From NCBI GenBank assembly GCA_963827595.1, contig CAWHBT010000015.1, positions 62,001-126,000 on the forward strand: a stretch of DNA of 64,000 bases, read 5' to 3'. Of this stretch, positions 42,759-51,687 are shown in pieces; positions within the stretch are counted from its first letter, which is position 1, and each line of letters starts with the position of its first letter. Source of the DNA: DATEDA01 sp963827595. GTDB lineage: Bacteria > Pseudomonadota > Gammaproteobacteria > Burkholderiales > SG8-39. The position numbers were made by a program, and so were the translations under genes. The notes beneath the pieces were generated by a model, which saw nothing but the letters and a program-made list of their open reading frames with translations, was not told the DNA's origin and did not search any database.

Positions 42759-42914
42759 CTAGAGCATGATCTTCAATGGAACGGTCGTATGGCCCCAGAA
42801 GACGTAGAGGGTGGCCGCCATCGCGACCCCCCAGACGATCACGGACGTCTTCCGGAACCCGAGCATCGCGACCAGGGCGGCGAGCAGGAGCACGACGAAC
42901 GGCAGGGCCATCAT
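42759..42914 (-). CDS. DUF5993-like small membrane protein
   Basis: 51 residues with two hydrophobic helices (FVVLLLAALVAMLG and VIVWGVAMAATLYVFW). Similar short proteins commonly accompany dsbB, and dsbB follows after nine bases. The start is one of two adjacent ATGs at 42911-42914. Probably a DsbB partner; function unknown. Confidence 0.75.
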   Translation of the reverse strand: MMALPFVVLLLAALVAMLGFRKTSVIVWGVAMAATLYVFWGHTTVPLKIML

Positions 42915-42997
42915 GACTTTTCTCTCCCTTTGCGACAGGCTCGAACGAGGGGTCGAGCCCCCTTGCAATCCCCCGACCCGCGGGCGCCGGTCGCGGG

Positions 42998-44254
42998 CTA
43001 GTCGTACTTGCGCGCGTCCTCGATGACCTTGCCGTCGTTCGGGAGCTCGCCCGGCTTGCGCAGCCGCACCTCGCCGCGCAGCTTCATGAGCTCGCGGATC
43101 GTGGCAACGACCGCATCGGCGAAGCCCGCTGGCGCGGCCTCGAGCTCGCAGTGGAACGTCATCCGGTCCTGCCCCTCCGCCTGGTCGACGACGACGCGCG
43201 CGCGCCGGATCTCCGGGTGGCGCCTGACCACCTCCGCGACCTGCGACGGGTGCACGAACATCCCCTTCACCTTGGTCGTCTGGTCGGCGCGGCCCATCCA
43301 GCCCCGGATGCGAAGGTTGGTGCGGCCGCACGGGCTCGGGCCCGGCAGCACCGCCGAGAGGTCGCCGGTCGCGAAGCGGATCAGCGGGTAGTCGGCATTG
43401 AACGTCGTGACGACGACCTCGCCGACCTCGCCCTCGGGCACCGGATCGCCGGTCCCGGGCCGCACGATCTCGAGGAAGCACCCCTCGTCGACGACCATGC
43501 CCTCGCAGACCTTGCCGTCGGCGCCGCACGACTCGTAGGCGAGAAGCCCGAGGTCCGCTGTCGCGTAGCACTGCAGTACGCCAAGCCCGCGCTCGCCGAG
43601 CGCGTTGCGCAGCGCGGGCGGGAGGTATTCCGCACCAACCATGGCCTTCCTGAGGCAGCTGATGTCGGCCTTCAGCTCGTCGGCTTTCTCGACGATCAGC
43701 TTCAGGAACGAAGGCGTGCCGACGTAGCCGGCCACCCGGAGGCTCGCGATCGCCGCGACCTGCAGCTCGGTCTGCCCCACGCCGGCGGGCAGCACGGTGC
43801 AGCCGCACGCAAGCGCCCCGGACTCCATCATCGATCCGGCCGGCGTGAAGTGATAGGCGAAGGTGTTGGTGACCAGATCTCCGGGCCGGAAGCCGGCAGC
43901 GTAGAGCGCGCGGCCGATGCGCCACCAGTCGCGACCGTGGCCTTCCGGCTCGCAGATCGGGCCGGGCGAGACGAAGAGCTTCGCTAGCTTCTCGAGCGGG
44001 GTCGCATTCAGGCCGCCGAGCGGCGGCAGTTCGGCCTGCAGCGCCTTGAGGTCGGACTTGCGGGTCACCGGGAGCCGCGCGAAGGCCGCCCGCGAGTCGA
44101 TGGCGCGGGGATCGACGTCGTTCAGGATCCGCGCGAAGCCGGGCGCGTGGGCTCTGGCGTGCGCGACCTGGTTCGCGAGCCGGGCGAGCAGGTCACGCTC
44201 CCGCTCGCCGGGGTCGCGGGTCTCGAGGTCGTCGTAGTGCGCGGACGCGGTCAT
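42998..44254 (-). CDS. phenylacetate-CoA ligase-like AMP-forming enzyme
   Basis: 418 residues. The PaaK-type order is seen: ATPLEKLAKLFVSPGPICEP, FHFTPAGSMME-like lid (AYHFTPAGSMMESGAL), CYATADLGLLAYES, DYPLIRFATGDLS and RIRGWMGRADQTTKVKG. It forms an aryl-CoA with ATP. The classical SSGTTG P-loop is modified to VSPGPI, as in the PaaK-like branch found beside LIV transporters. ATG 44254 follows livF after two bases. Confidence 0.83.
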   Translation of the reverse strand: MTASAHYDDLETRDPGERERDLLARLANQVAHARAHAPGFARILNDVDPRAIDSRAAFARLPVTRKSDLKALQAELPPLGGLNATPLEKLAKLFVSPGPICEPEGHGRDWWRIGRALYAAGFRPGDLVTNTFAYHFTPAGSMMESGALACGCTVLPAGVGQTELQVAAIASLRVAGYVGTPSFLKLIVEKADELKADISCLRKAMVGAEYLPPALRNALGERGLGVLQCYATADLGLLAYESCGADGKVCEGMVVDEGCFLEIVRPGTGDPVPEGEVGEVVVTTFNADYPLIRFATGDLSAVLPGPSPCGRTNLRIRGWMGRADQTTKVKGMFVHPSQVAEVVRRHPEIRRARVVVDQAEGQDRMTFHCELEAAPAGFADAVVATIRELMKLRGEVRLRKPGELPNDGKVIEDARKYD

Positions 44255-44256
44255 CC

Positions 44257-45090
44257 CTACGACAGCCAGCGCTTGCGCCGGCGGTAGAACTTCGCCTCCC
44301 GGAAGCTCCTGCGGCCGCCGGTCGACAGCCCGAGGTAGAACTCCTTCACGTCGTCGTTCTCGCGGAGCTTGGCGGCCTCGCCGTCCATCACCACCCGGCC
44401 GTTCTCGAGGATGTAGCCGTAGTCGGCGTAGCGCAGCGCGATGTTGGTGTTCTGCTCGGCGAGCAGGAACGAGACGCCTTCCTTCTGGTTGAGGTCCTTC
44501 ACGATCTCGAAGATCTCCTCGACGAGCTGCGGGGCGAGGCCCATCGACGGCTCGTCGAGCAGGATCATCTTCGGCCGCGCCATCAGCGCCCGGCCGATGG
44601 CGGTCATCTGCTGCTCGCCGCCCGAGGTGTAGCCCGCGAGCGACTCCCGCCGCTCCCGCAGCCGCGGGAAGTACCGGTACACGAGGTCGAGGTCGCGGGC
44701 GAGCTCGGCCCGCCCGATCGAGCGGGTGAACGCGCCGGTGAGGAGGTTCTCCTCCACCGTCAGGTGCTGGAAGCAGTGCCGGCCCTCCATCACCTGGCAC
44801 ACGCCCATGCGCACCAGGTCGTTCGGCGTCAGCTGGTCGATGCGCTTGCCGTCGAACTCGATCGAGCCCTTGGTGACCTCGCCGCGCTCGGCGCGGAGCA
44901 GGTTGGAGATTGCCTTCAATGTGGTCGTCTTGCCCGCGCCGTTGGCGCCGAGCAGCGCGACGATCCGGCCCTTCTGGACCTGCAGCGACACGCCCTTCAG
45001 CACCAGGATGACGTGATCGTAGATGACCTCGACGTTGTTGACGTTGAGGTAGGCGCCTGCCTGCAGGTCGGGTTTCGCGACGGCGGACAT
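44257..45090 (-). CDS. livF: LIV-type ABC transporter ATP-binding protein
   Basis: 277 residues. Walker A GANGAGKTT, ABC signature TSGGEQQMTAIGRAL, Walker B MILLDEPSMGLAP and the switch His region are complete. The last 30 residues (GGRRSFREAKFYRRRKRW) extend beyond typical LivF. Second ATPase of the importer with LivG at 48806. The cargo is more likely an aromatic or acyl compound than an amino acid, given the flanking CoA ligases. Confidence 0.9.
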   Translation of the reverse strand: MSAVAKPDLQAGAYLNVNNVEVIYDHVILVLKGVSLQVQKGRIVALLGANGAGKTTTLKAISNLLRAERGEVTKGSIEFDGKRIDQLTPNDLVRMGVCQVMEGRHCFQHLTVEENLLTGAFTRSIGRAELARDLDLVYRYFPRLRERRESLAGYTSGGEQQMTAIGRALMARPKMILLDEPSMGLAPQLVEEIFEIVKDLNQKEGVSFLLAEQNTNIALRYADYGYILENGRVVMDGEAAKLRENDDVKEFYLGLSTGGRRSFREAKFYRRRKRWLS

Positions 45091-45179
45091 CGGTGGTCAG
45101 CAGAGCCGGGAGTGGAACAAGGGGCGCTCGCGCGCCCCTTGCAGTCGGGAAGCGAGCGACCCGCTCCCCGTTCGCGCGG

Positions 45180-46526
45180 CTAGCTTGCGGCCTTGCAATC
45201 GCGCAGCGCGAGCCCTTTCTCCTTGGCGTACTTCGCCGCGGACTCCTCGATCATCGGCCGCACAATCGACTGGTCGGACGGAATCCAGTCGGTGATGACC
45301 TTCCACGTGGTCCCGTCCCACTGCAGGAACTTCACCGCGCCGCCGCCCTCGTGATCCAGGCACGACACCTTGAGCGGCGCCATGAGGCCGATCGCGCCGA
45401 GCTCCTTCAGGCGCTTCTCGTCGACGTTGAGGTTCTCGAGGCCCCAACGCATCTGCTCGCCCGTGATCGCCTTGCCCTTGCCGTACCGGGCCTGCGCGGT
45501 GCGGATCGCCTCAGTCGTCACGATGCCGGCCACGACGCCGCGGGTGTGGTAGATCGAGCCGATGCGCGTCTTGTCGTCCATCTCGCCCTTGCCCTTGGTG
45601 TAGACGTTCTTGAGGATGTCTTGCATCACCGGGAAGTTGGTGCCGGGCAGGTTGAATCCCGCGGCGATGTAGCCCTTGGCCGCAGCGCCCGCCGGGATCA
45701 CGTCCTCCTCGGCGCCGGACCACCACACGCCGACGATCTTCTCGCGCGGGTAGCCCACCTTCGCCGCCGCCTTCAGCGCCGTCGGGTTCATCACCCCCCA
45801 GCCGCGCAAGATCACCCAGTCGGGCTTGAACTGCCGGATCTGCAGCCACTGCGACTGCTGCTCGTTCCCCGGGTGCGGCACCGCGATGTGCACGACCTCG
45901 AACCCGTACTTCTTCGCCTGGACGTCGAGGACGGCGATCGTCTCCTTGCCGTAGGCCGAGTCGTGATAGAGGTTCGCGATCCGCTTGTTCTTCAGCTTGT
46001 CCATCCCGCCTTCGCGCATGCCGATGAACTTGATCTTGGCGGTGTTCTGCGACCAGTAGTTGGTGATGAGCGGGAAGACGTACGGGAAGACGCGTCCGTC
46101 GCTCGCGTCGGTGCGACCGTAGCCCATCGAGATGATGGGAATCTTGTCCTCGGTCGCCTTCTCGATCAGCGAGTAGGTGATGCCGGTCGAGAGCGGGTGG
46201 ATCACGGTCGCGCCGGTCGGGCCCTTCTTCTTCAAGCGCTCGTAGCACTCGACGCCGCGGGCGTTGTTGTACTCGGTCTCGCACTTCTCCCAGGTGAGCT
46301 TGACGCCATTGATGCCGCCGTCGCGGGCGTTCAGCATGGCGAAGTAGTCGATCATCCCGCCGCCGAACCCGGATCCGCCCGGAGCGTAGGGCCCTACCCA
46401 ATAGAAGTTGGCCGGAATGAACTGCTCCTGCTGGGCGTGCGCGCCGGCCGCGGCGATCGCCAGCCCCGCGGCGGCGAACAACGTTGCCGCCGGCTTGCCG
46501 ACGCCCTTCCCAAGTTGCTTCAACAT
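45180..46526 (-). CDS. livK: LIV-type ABC transporter periplasmic substrate-binding protein
   Basis: 448 residues. ATG 46526 has GAGGAG upstream and begins a signal peptide ending GAHAQ (residue 32); upstream in-frame codons lack one. The type I periplasmic fold shows GGMIDYFAMLNARDGGINGV, IIHPLSTGITYSLIEKA-like and GIVTTEAIRTAQARYG. Partner of LivM, LivH, LivG and LivF. Specificity unknown. Confidence 0.9.
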   Translation of the reverse strand: MLKQLGKGVGKPAATLFAAAGLAIAAAGAHAQQEQFIPANFYWVGPYAPGGSGFGGGMIDYFAMLNARDGGINGVKLTWEKCETEYNNARGVECYERLKKKGPTGATVIHPLSTGITYSLIEKATEDKIPIISMGYGRTDASDGRVFPYVFPLITNYWSQNTAKIKFIGMREGGMDKLKNKRIANLYHDSAYGKETIAVLDVQAKKYGFEVVHIAVPHPGNEQQSQWLQIRQFKPDWVILRGWGVMNPTALKAAAKVGYPREKIVGVWWSGAEEDVIPAGAAAKGYIAAGFNLPGTNFPVMQDILKNVYTKGKGEMDDKTRIGSIYHTRGVVAGIVTTEAIRTAQARYGKGKAITGEQMRWGLENLNVDEKRLKELGAIGLMAPLKVSCLDHEGGGAVKFLQWDGTTWKVITDWIPSDQSIVRPMIEESAAKYAKEKGLALRDCKAAS

Positions 46527-46597
46527 CGCTGATCTCCTCAAGCTTGTGGACCCCCAGTTGCCCTGGTTGTACGAGTTATGGGTTCTGCGGACCGGTA

Positions 46598-46625
46598 AAT
46601 ATACGCCAAACCCCTGGACGATCAA
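46598..46625 (-). promoter_or_regulatory. candidate sigma-70 promoter of livK
   Basis: Minus strand: TTGATC, 16 bases, TATATT, ending 71 bases before ATG 46526. It is an AT-rich island in GC-rich surroundings within the 190-base livM-livK gap. It would allow livK to be expressed above the rest of the operon. Confidence 0.5.
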
Positions 46626-46716
46626 AGCGTAGCGGGTCTCGCGCACCCCCAGGATGCCGCCCCCGGGCCCGAGCCCCGCTTTTCGTCGCGCGCGAGGGAA
46701 ACGCGAGCGCCGCGCG

Positions 46717-47793
46717 CTAGTGCGGGAACGGCCAGAGCCGCAGCTTCTCCTTCGCGATCTGCCACAGCCGCGCGAGGCCGTGCGGCTCGACGATCAGGAA
46801 GAAGATGATCAGCGCGCCGAAGATGATCAGCTCGAGGTTCGACACGATCGCGTGCGAGATCTCCATGCCGGTGGCGTGCGAGATCGTCTGCGAGACCAGG
46901 CTCAGGAAGATCGGGAACAGCGTGATGAACCCGGCGCCGAGGAACGAACCGAGGATCGAGCCCACCCCGCCGATGATGATCATGAACAGCACCCGGAACG
47001 ACAGGTCGAGGTTGAACGCCTCGGGCTCCACGGTGCCGAGATAGCAGAACGCGTACAGCGCGCCGGCCACGCCGCAGTAGAACGAGCTGATCGCGAACGC
47101 GAGGAGCTTGGTGTGCATCAGCCGGATGCCGATCACGCCGGCCGCGACGTCCATGTCGCGGACCGCCATGAACGCCCGCCCGGTCTCGCTGCGGACCAGG
47201 TTCTTGGCGAGTAGGGCGAGCACCGCGACGACCGACAGGGTCACGAGGTACTTCGCCCGCGGGCTGTCCATGGCGTAGCCGAAGATCACCATCTTCTGCG
47301 CGGTGATCACGCCGGACGAGCTGTAGTTCGAGAACCAGCCGAACCGCTGCAGCGCCCAGAGCACGAAGAACTGGCAGGCGAGCGTCGCCACCGCCAGATA
47401 GAAGCCCTTGATCCGCAGGCTCGGCAGCCCGAACACCACGCCGACCGCGGCGGCGCAGAGCCCGCCGAGGATGAACGATCCGACGATCGGCATGCCGGGA
47501 ATGCGCAGCTGGGCGTTGTACGCCATGAACGCGCCGACGGCCATGAACGCCGCGGTGCCGAGCGAGAGCTGTCCAGCGTAGCCGGTCAGGATGTTGAGCC
47601 CGAGCGCGGCGAGCGAGAAGATGAGGAACGGCGTGAGGATCGCGCCGAGCCAGTACTGGTCGGCGAAGAGCGGCACGACGATGAACGCCAGCGCCAGGAC
47701 CGCGATGACGCCGATCCGGTCCTGCAGGATCGGGAAGATCTGCTGGTCGGCGGCGTAGCTCGTCTTGAACTGCCCGGCTTCGCGGTACAGCAT
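46717..47793 (-). CDS. livM: LIV-type ABC transporter permease
   Basis: 358 residues, about ten hydrophobic helices. The conserved EAA-like segment RSETGRAFMAVRDMDVAAGVIG and the LNILTGYAGQLSLGTAAFM block identify LivM. It forms the channel with LivH. ATG 47793 lies 100 bases from livH; that gap holds two hairpins. Confidence 0.92.
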   Translation of the reverse strand: MLYREAGQFKTSYAADQQIFPILQDRIGVIAVLALAFIVVPLFADQYWLGAILTPFLIFSLAALGLNILTGYAGQLSLGTAAFMAVGAFMAYNAQLRIPGMPIVGSFILGGLCAAAVGVVFGLPSLRIKGFYLAVATLACQFFVLWALQRFGWFSNYSSSGVITAQKMVIFGYAMDSPRAKYLVTLSVVAVLALLAKNLVRSETGRAFMAVRDMDVAAGVIGIRLMHTKLLAFAISSFYCGVAGALYAFCYLGTVEPEAFNLDLSFRVLFMIIIGGVGSILGSFLGAGFITLFPIFLSLVSQTISHATGMEISHAIVSNLELIIFGALIIFFLIVEPHGLARLWQIAKEKLRLWPFPH

Positions 47794-47811
47794 CGCTTCT
47801 CCCCGGCGCTA

Positions 47812-47844
47812 CACGCGCTCGATGTGCGCTTTTAGTTCCGACAT
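47812..47844 (-). CDS. possible 10-residue leader ORF ahead of livM
   Basis: ATG 47844 to TAG 47812 encodes MSELKAHIERV, whose last residues echo the LivH C-terminus (IIERV). Its start lies in the stem of the hairpin at 47844-47866. It could be translated for coupling, or be a duplicated livH tail. Weak evidence. Confidence 0.2.
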
Positions 47845-47866
47845 AACCTTCGCTCCGCGAAGGTTA
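47844..47866 (-). repeat. inverted repeat between livH and livM
   Basis: TAACCTTCG / CGAAGGTTA, a perfect 9-bp stem with a 5-base loop. There is no U-run, so a processing or attenuation site is as likely as a terminator. Confidence 0.6.
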
Positions 47867-47884
47867 GTCTCCACTGAAAGCTCG

Positions 47885-47907
47885 TTGAGCGCGTCATACG
47901 CGCTCAA
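47885..47907 (-). repeat. inverted repeat overlapping the livH stop
   Basis: TTGAGCGCG / CGCGCTCAA, a perfect 9-bp stem with a 5-base loop, covering the last codons and stop of livH. It is 18 bases from the other hairpin in this gap. Confidence 0.6.
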
Positions 47908-48793
47908 TGATCTTTTCGCCGAACAGCCCCTGCGGCCGGAACAGCAGGAACACGAGCGCGATGACGTAGGCGAACCAGCCCTCGATCCCGCCGCCGACGT
48001 AGGGTCCGAGATAGACCTCGGCGAGCTTCTCCGAGGCGCCGATGATCAGGCCGCCGATGATCGCGCCGGCGATCGACTCGAAGCCGCCGAGAATCAGCAC
48101 CGGCAGCGCCTTGAGCGCGACGAACGTGAGCGCGTACTGGACGCCGTTCCGCACGCCCCACATGAGGCCGGCGACCAGCGCCACGAACCCGGCGACCGCC
48201 CACACGATCCCCCAGATCTGCTTCAGCGGAATGCCGACGGCGAGCGCGGCCTGGTGATCGTCGGCAACCGCCCGCAGCGCCCGCCCGATGCGCGTCTTCT
48301 GGAAGAACACCGCGAGCACCGCGACCAGCGTCCCGGCGACCGCCGAGGCGAAGAGATCGAACTGGCTGATGTTGATGTTCGCCTTCTGCGACAACCACTC
48401 GATCGGGACATCGGGGACCCCGAGCTCGAGGCCGTGGGGCTGCGAACCCCAGACGAGCTGGGACAGGCCCTCGAGGACGAAGGTGAGGCCGATGGTCGCC
48501 ATGAAGAGCGTGATCGGCGCCTGATTGACAAGCGGGCGGAGCACCACCTTCTCGATGGCGAGCCCGAGGAGCACCATCACCGCCAGCGTGATGACGAGCG
48601 CGAGCCAGACGTTCATGCCGCGCTCGACGAGGCTCACGAAGGTGAGCGCGGCGAAGAACACCATCGCGCCCTGGGCGAAGTTGAACACGCCCGAGGCCTT
48701 GTAGATCAGGACGAACCCGAGGGCGACGAGCGAGTACATCACGCCCGCGAGCAAGCCCCCTGCCAGCACCTCGATGAAGAACGCGAAGTCCAT
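47894..48793 (-). CDS. livH: LIV-type ABC transporter permease
   Basis: 299 residues, eight or so helices. NFAQGAMVFFAAL near the N-terminus, RRALRAVADD-like (GRALRAVADDHQAALAVGI) and GGFESIAGAIIGGLIIG are LivH hallmarks. ATG 48793 follows livG after 12 bases. Confidence 0.92.
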   Translation of the reverse strand: MDFAFFIEVLAGGLLAGVMYSLVALGFVLIYKASGVFNFAQGAMVFFAALTFVSLVERGMNVWLALVITLAVMVLLGLAIEKVVLRPLVNQAPITLFMATIGLTFVLEGLSQLVWGSQPHGLELGVPDVPIEWLSQKANINISQFDLFASAVAGTLVAVLAVFFQKTRIGRALRAVADDHQAALAVGIPLKQIWGIVWAVAGFVALVAGLMWGVRNGVQYALTFVALKALPVLILGGFESIAGAIIGGLIIGASEKLAEVYLGPYVGGGIEGWFAYVIALVFLLFRPQGLFGEKIIERV

Positions 48794-48805
48794 TCGGCCT
48801 GCCCC

Positions 48806-49594
48806 TTAGTGCGCGACGCCGAGATAGGCGTCGATCACCTTCTGGTCGCCCCGCACCGCGTCCGGCGTGCCGTCGGCGATCTTGCGCCCGTAGTCGAGCA
48901 CCACCACCCGGTCCGAGATGTCCATCACCACGCCCATGTCGTGCTCGATCAGCACGATGGTCGTCCCGTACTGGTCGTTCACGTCGAGGATGAAGCGGCA
49001 CATGTCCTGCTTCTCCTCCATGTTCATCCCCGCCATCGGCTCGTCGAGGAGCAGCACCTGCGGTTCGGCCGCGAGCGCGCGCGCGAGCTCGACCCGCTTC
49101 TGCAGGCCGTACGGCAGCCGCCCCACCGGGGTCTTGCGGATGTGCTGGATCTCGAGGAAGTCGATGACCTCCTCGACCTTGCGGCGATGCTCGAGCTCCT
49201 CGCGCTTCGCCGGCCCGATCCAGATCGCCTGCTGGAGGAAGTTGGTCCGCATCTTCAGGTTGCGGCCGGTCATGATGTTGTCGAGCACCGTCATGCCCTT
49301 GAACAGCGCGATGTTCTGGAAGGTGCGGGCGATGCCCATCGCCGCGGCCTCGTGACTGTTCATGTCGGACCGGGTCTCGCCCTTGAAGGTGATCCGGCCG
49401 TGCTGCGGGTGGTACACGCCGTTGATCACGTTCAGCATCGAGCTCTTGCCGGCGCCGTTCGGGCCGATGATCGCGCGCACCTCGTGCTCGCGGACGTCGA
49501 ACGAGACGTCCTGCAGCGCCTTCACCCCGCCGAACGCGAGCGACACGTTCTGCACGGCAAGGACCGGCGCCCCGATCTTGCGTTGGCTCTGCAT
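48806..49594 (-). CDS. livG: LIV-type ABC transporter ATP-binding protein
   Basis: 262 residues. Walker A GPNGAGKSS, signature LPYGLQKRVELARAL, Walker B VLLLDEPMAGMN and IEHDMG switch. The signature LPYG in place of LSGGQ is normal for LivG. It follows the acyl-CoA synthetase by 22 bases, so the importer and ligase share a transcript. Confidence 0.92.
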   Translation of the reverse strand: MQSQRKIGAPVLAVQNVSLAFGGVKALQDVSFDVREHEVRAIIGPNGAGKSSMLNVINGVYHPQHGRITFKGETRSDMNSHEAAAMGIARTFQNIALFKGMTVLDNIMTGRNLKMRTNFLQQAIWIGPAKREELEHRRKVEEVIDFLEIQHIRKTPVGRLPYGLQKRVELARALAAEPQVLLLDEPMAGMNMEEKQDMCRFILDVNDQYGTTIVLIEHDMGVVMDISDRVVVLDYGRKIADGTPDAVRGDQKVIDAYLGVAH

Positions 49595-49616
49595 CGGCCG
49601 GCGGCGGGGGCGGCAG

Positions 49617-51569
49617 TCAGGCGGCGCGGCGAAGCGCGGCGGCCGGGAAGGTCTTCGCGTCGGCGATCTTCAACGTCGCGGCGATGGTGCCAGTGCGGCC
49701 GTCCTCGAACTTCACCTGCGTCTCGACGTAGCAGTCGCGCTTGCCGCCGTAGAGCGCGTCGATCGGCACCTTGTAGCGCTCGGCGATGAACCGCCGGCGC
49801 ACCTTCCGCGACCGGGTGATCTCGCCGTCGTCGGGGTCGAGCTCCTTGTGCAGGACGAGGAAGCGGTGAATCTGCGACCCGGCGAGCTTCGGGTCGGTGG
49901 CGAGGTCGGCGTTCACCTTCTCGACGCACTCGCGCACGAGCTCGTAGACCGAGCCTTGCGCGGCGAGGTCGCCGTAGCCGGAGTACGCGAGGTTGCGTCG
50001 CTCGGCCCAGTTGCCGACCGCGTCGAAGTCGATGTTGATGAACGCGCACACCATGTCGCGCTCGTGCCCGAACGCGACCGCTTCCCGGATGTAGGGGAAG
50101 AACTTGAGCTTGTTCTCGAGGTACTTCGGCGCGAACAGCGTGCCGTCCTTCAGCCGGCCGACGTCCTTCGCGCGGTCGATGATCTTGAGGTGCCCGTCCT
50201 GGTCGAGGTAGCCGGCGTCGCCGGTGTGGAACCAGCCGTCGTTCGTCTTCACCTCGGCGGTCGCCTCGGGGTTCTTGTAGTACGCCTGGAACAGCCCGGG
50301 CGAGCGGATCAGAATCTCGCCGGCGTCGGTCACCTTGACCTCGACGCCCTTTACCGGCGGGCCGACGGTGTCGACCTTCACCTGGCCGTTCGGCTGCACG
50401 CAGACGAACACCGAGGTCTCGGTGGAGCCGTAGAGCTGCTTCAGGTTGATCCCGATCGCGCGGTAGAACACGAAGAGGTCGGGCCCGATCGCCTCGCCCG
50501 CGGTGTAGGCGAGTTTCACCCGGCTCATGCCGAGCACGTTGCGCAGCGGCCCGTACACGAGCAGGTCGCCGAGCCGGTAGAGCGCGCGGTCGACGACCCC
50601 GACCGGCTCCTTGGCGTCCAGGATCCTGGCGCCGACGCGGCGCGCGAGGCCCATGAAGTAGTGGTACAGCTTGCGCTTCAGCCACCCCGCGTCCTCCATG
50701 CGGATGGTGACCTGGGTGAGCAGCCCCTCCAGCACCGCCGGCGGCGCGAAGTAGTAGGTCGGGCCGATCTCGCGCATGTCGGTCATCACCGTCGCGGCCG
50801 ACTCCGGGCAGGACACGCAGAAGCCCACCACCAGCGGCTGCGTGTACGAGAAGATGTTCTGCCCGATCCACGCCGGTGGCAGGTACGCGAGCACCTCCTC
50901 GTCGGGCGTGAGGCCTTCCATCTCGGCGCCCGTCCGTCCGGCGGTGATCAGGCTCTGGTGAGTGAGGATCACGCCTTTCGCGTTGCCGGTGGTGCCGGAG
51001 GTGAAGAACATCGCGGCGATGTCCGACGCACGGCCCTTCTCGACCTCGCGGAGGAAGAACTCGGGATTGCGGGCATCGAACTCGCGCCCCAGCGCCTGCA
51101 GGCTCTCGTAGCTCAGCAGCTCGGGCTGCGCGTAGTTCCGCAGACCCCGCGGGTCGTCGTAGTAGATGTGCTTGAGCTTCGGGCACTGCGGCATGATCTC
51201 GAGCAGCTTGTCGACCTGCTCCTGGTCCTCGGCGATCGCGTACTCGATCTCGGCGTTCTGGAAGACGAAGCCGAGCTCCGCGGCGACCGCGTCCTGGTAG
51301 AGCGGCACGGGGACTCCGCCAAGGCACTGCGTCGCCGCGACCGCCCAGTAGATCCGCGGGCGGTTCGCGCCGATGATCGCGAGGTTCATCCCGCGCTGGA
51401 AACCCTGCGCCGCGAGGCCGCAGGCGAGCGCGCGCACCTCGGCGGCGACCTCGGACCAGGTGAAGCTCTGCCAGATGCCGAGATCCTTCTCGCGGATCGC
51501 CGGGCTCGTCGGGCGGACGCGCGCGTGCTCCAGCAGCAGGCGTGGAAAGGTGTCGAGCCGCTCCGCCAT
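49617..51569 (-). CDS. long-chain acyl-CoA synthetase (AMP-forming)
   Basis: 650 residues. ATP-binding FTSGTTGNAKGVILTHQ, AMP motif YGSTETSVF, DGWFHTGDAGYLDQDGHLKIIDRAKD and the C-terminal KVRRRFIAERYK segment, with the long form and middle insert of FadD15/ACSBG-like enzymes. ATG 51569 has AGGAGG ahead of it. It would activate the carboxylic acid imported by the downstream LIV genes. AACCTAGTAACCTAG, a short direct repeat, lies upstream at about 51678. Confidence 0.9.
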   Translation of the reverse strand: MAERLDTFPRLLLEHARVRPTSPAIREKDLGIWQSFTWSEVAAEVRALACGLAAQGFQRGMNLAIIGANRPRIYWAVAATQCLGGVPVPLYQDAVAAELGFVFQNAEIEYAIAEDQEQVDKLLEIMPQCPKLKHIYYDDPRGLRNYAQPELLSYESLQALGREFDARNPEFFLREVEKGRASDIAAMFFTSGTTGNAKGVILTHQSLITAGRTGAEMEGLTPDEEVLAYLPPAWIGQNIFSYTQPLVVGFCVSCPESAATVMTDMREIGPTYYFAPPAVLEGLLTQVTIRMEDAGWLKRKLYHYFMGLARRVGARILDAKEPVGVVDRALYRLGDLLVYGPLRNVLGMSRVKLAYTAGEAIGPDLFVFYRAIGINLKQLYGSTETSVFVCVQPNGQVKVDTVGPPVKGVEVKVTDAGEILIRSPGLFQAYYKNPEATAEVKTNDGWFHTGDAGYLDQDGHLKIIDRAKDVGRLKDGTLFAPKYLENKLKFFPYIREAVAFGHERDMVCAFINIDFDAVGNWAERRNLAYSGYGDLAAQGSVYELVRECVEKVNADLATDPKLAGSQIHRFLVLHKELDPDDGEITRSRKVRRRFIAERYKVPIDALYGGKRDCYVETQVKFEDGRTGTIAATLKIADAKTFPAAALRRAA

Positions 51570-51687
51570 TTCAGCCTCCTGTGGACCCCAGGGGCCACCC
51601 GTCTTTGCCGACGGACAGGGGGTTGGGGAACGCGCCGCCGGTTGTCGGTATCGGGGTCGCGCGAGCGGCGGATTGTAACCTAGTAAC

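Noticed and set aside
46527..46716. Riboswitch or small RNA upstream of livK
   Set aside because: Only a promoter-like pair is visible; no stable long-range stems or known consensus.
47765..51683. Two very long plus-strand frames (674 and 773 codons) opposite the LIV genes and acyl-CoA synthetase
   Set aside because: Antisense shadows rich in Arg, His, Asp and Val; the minus strand has intact well-known genes.
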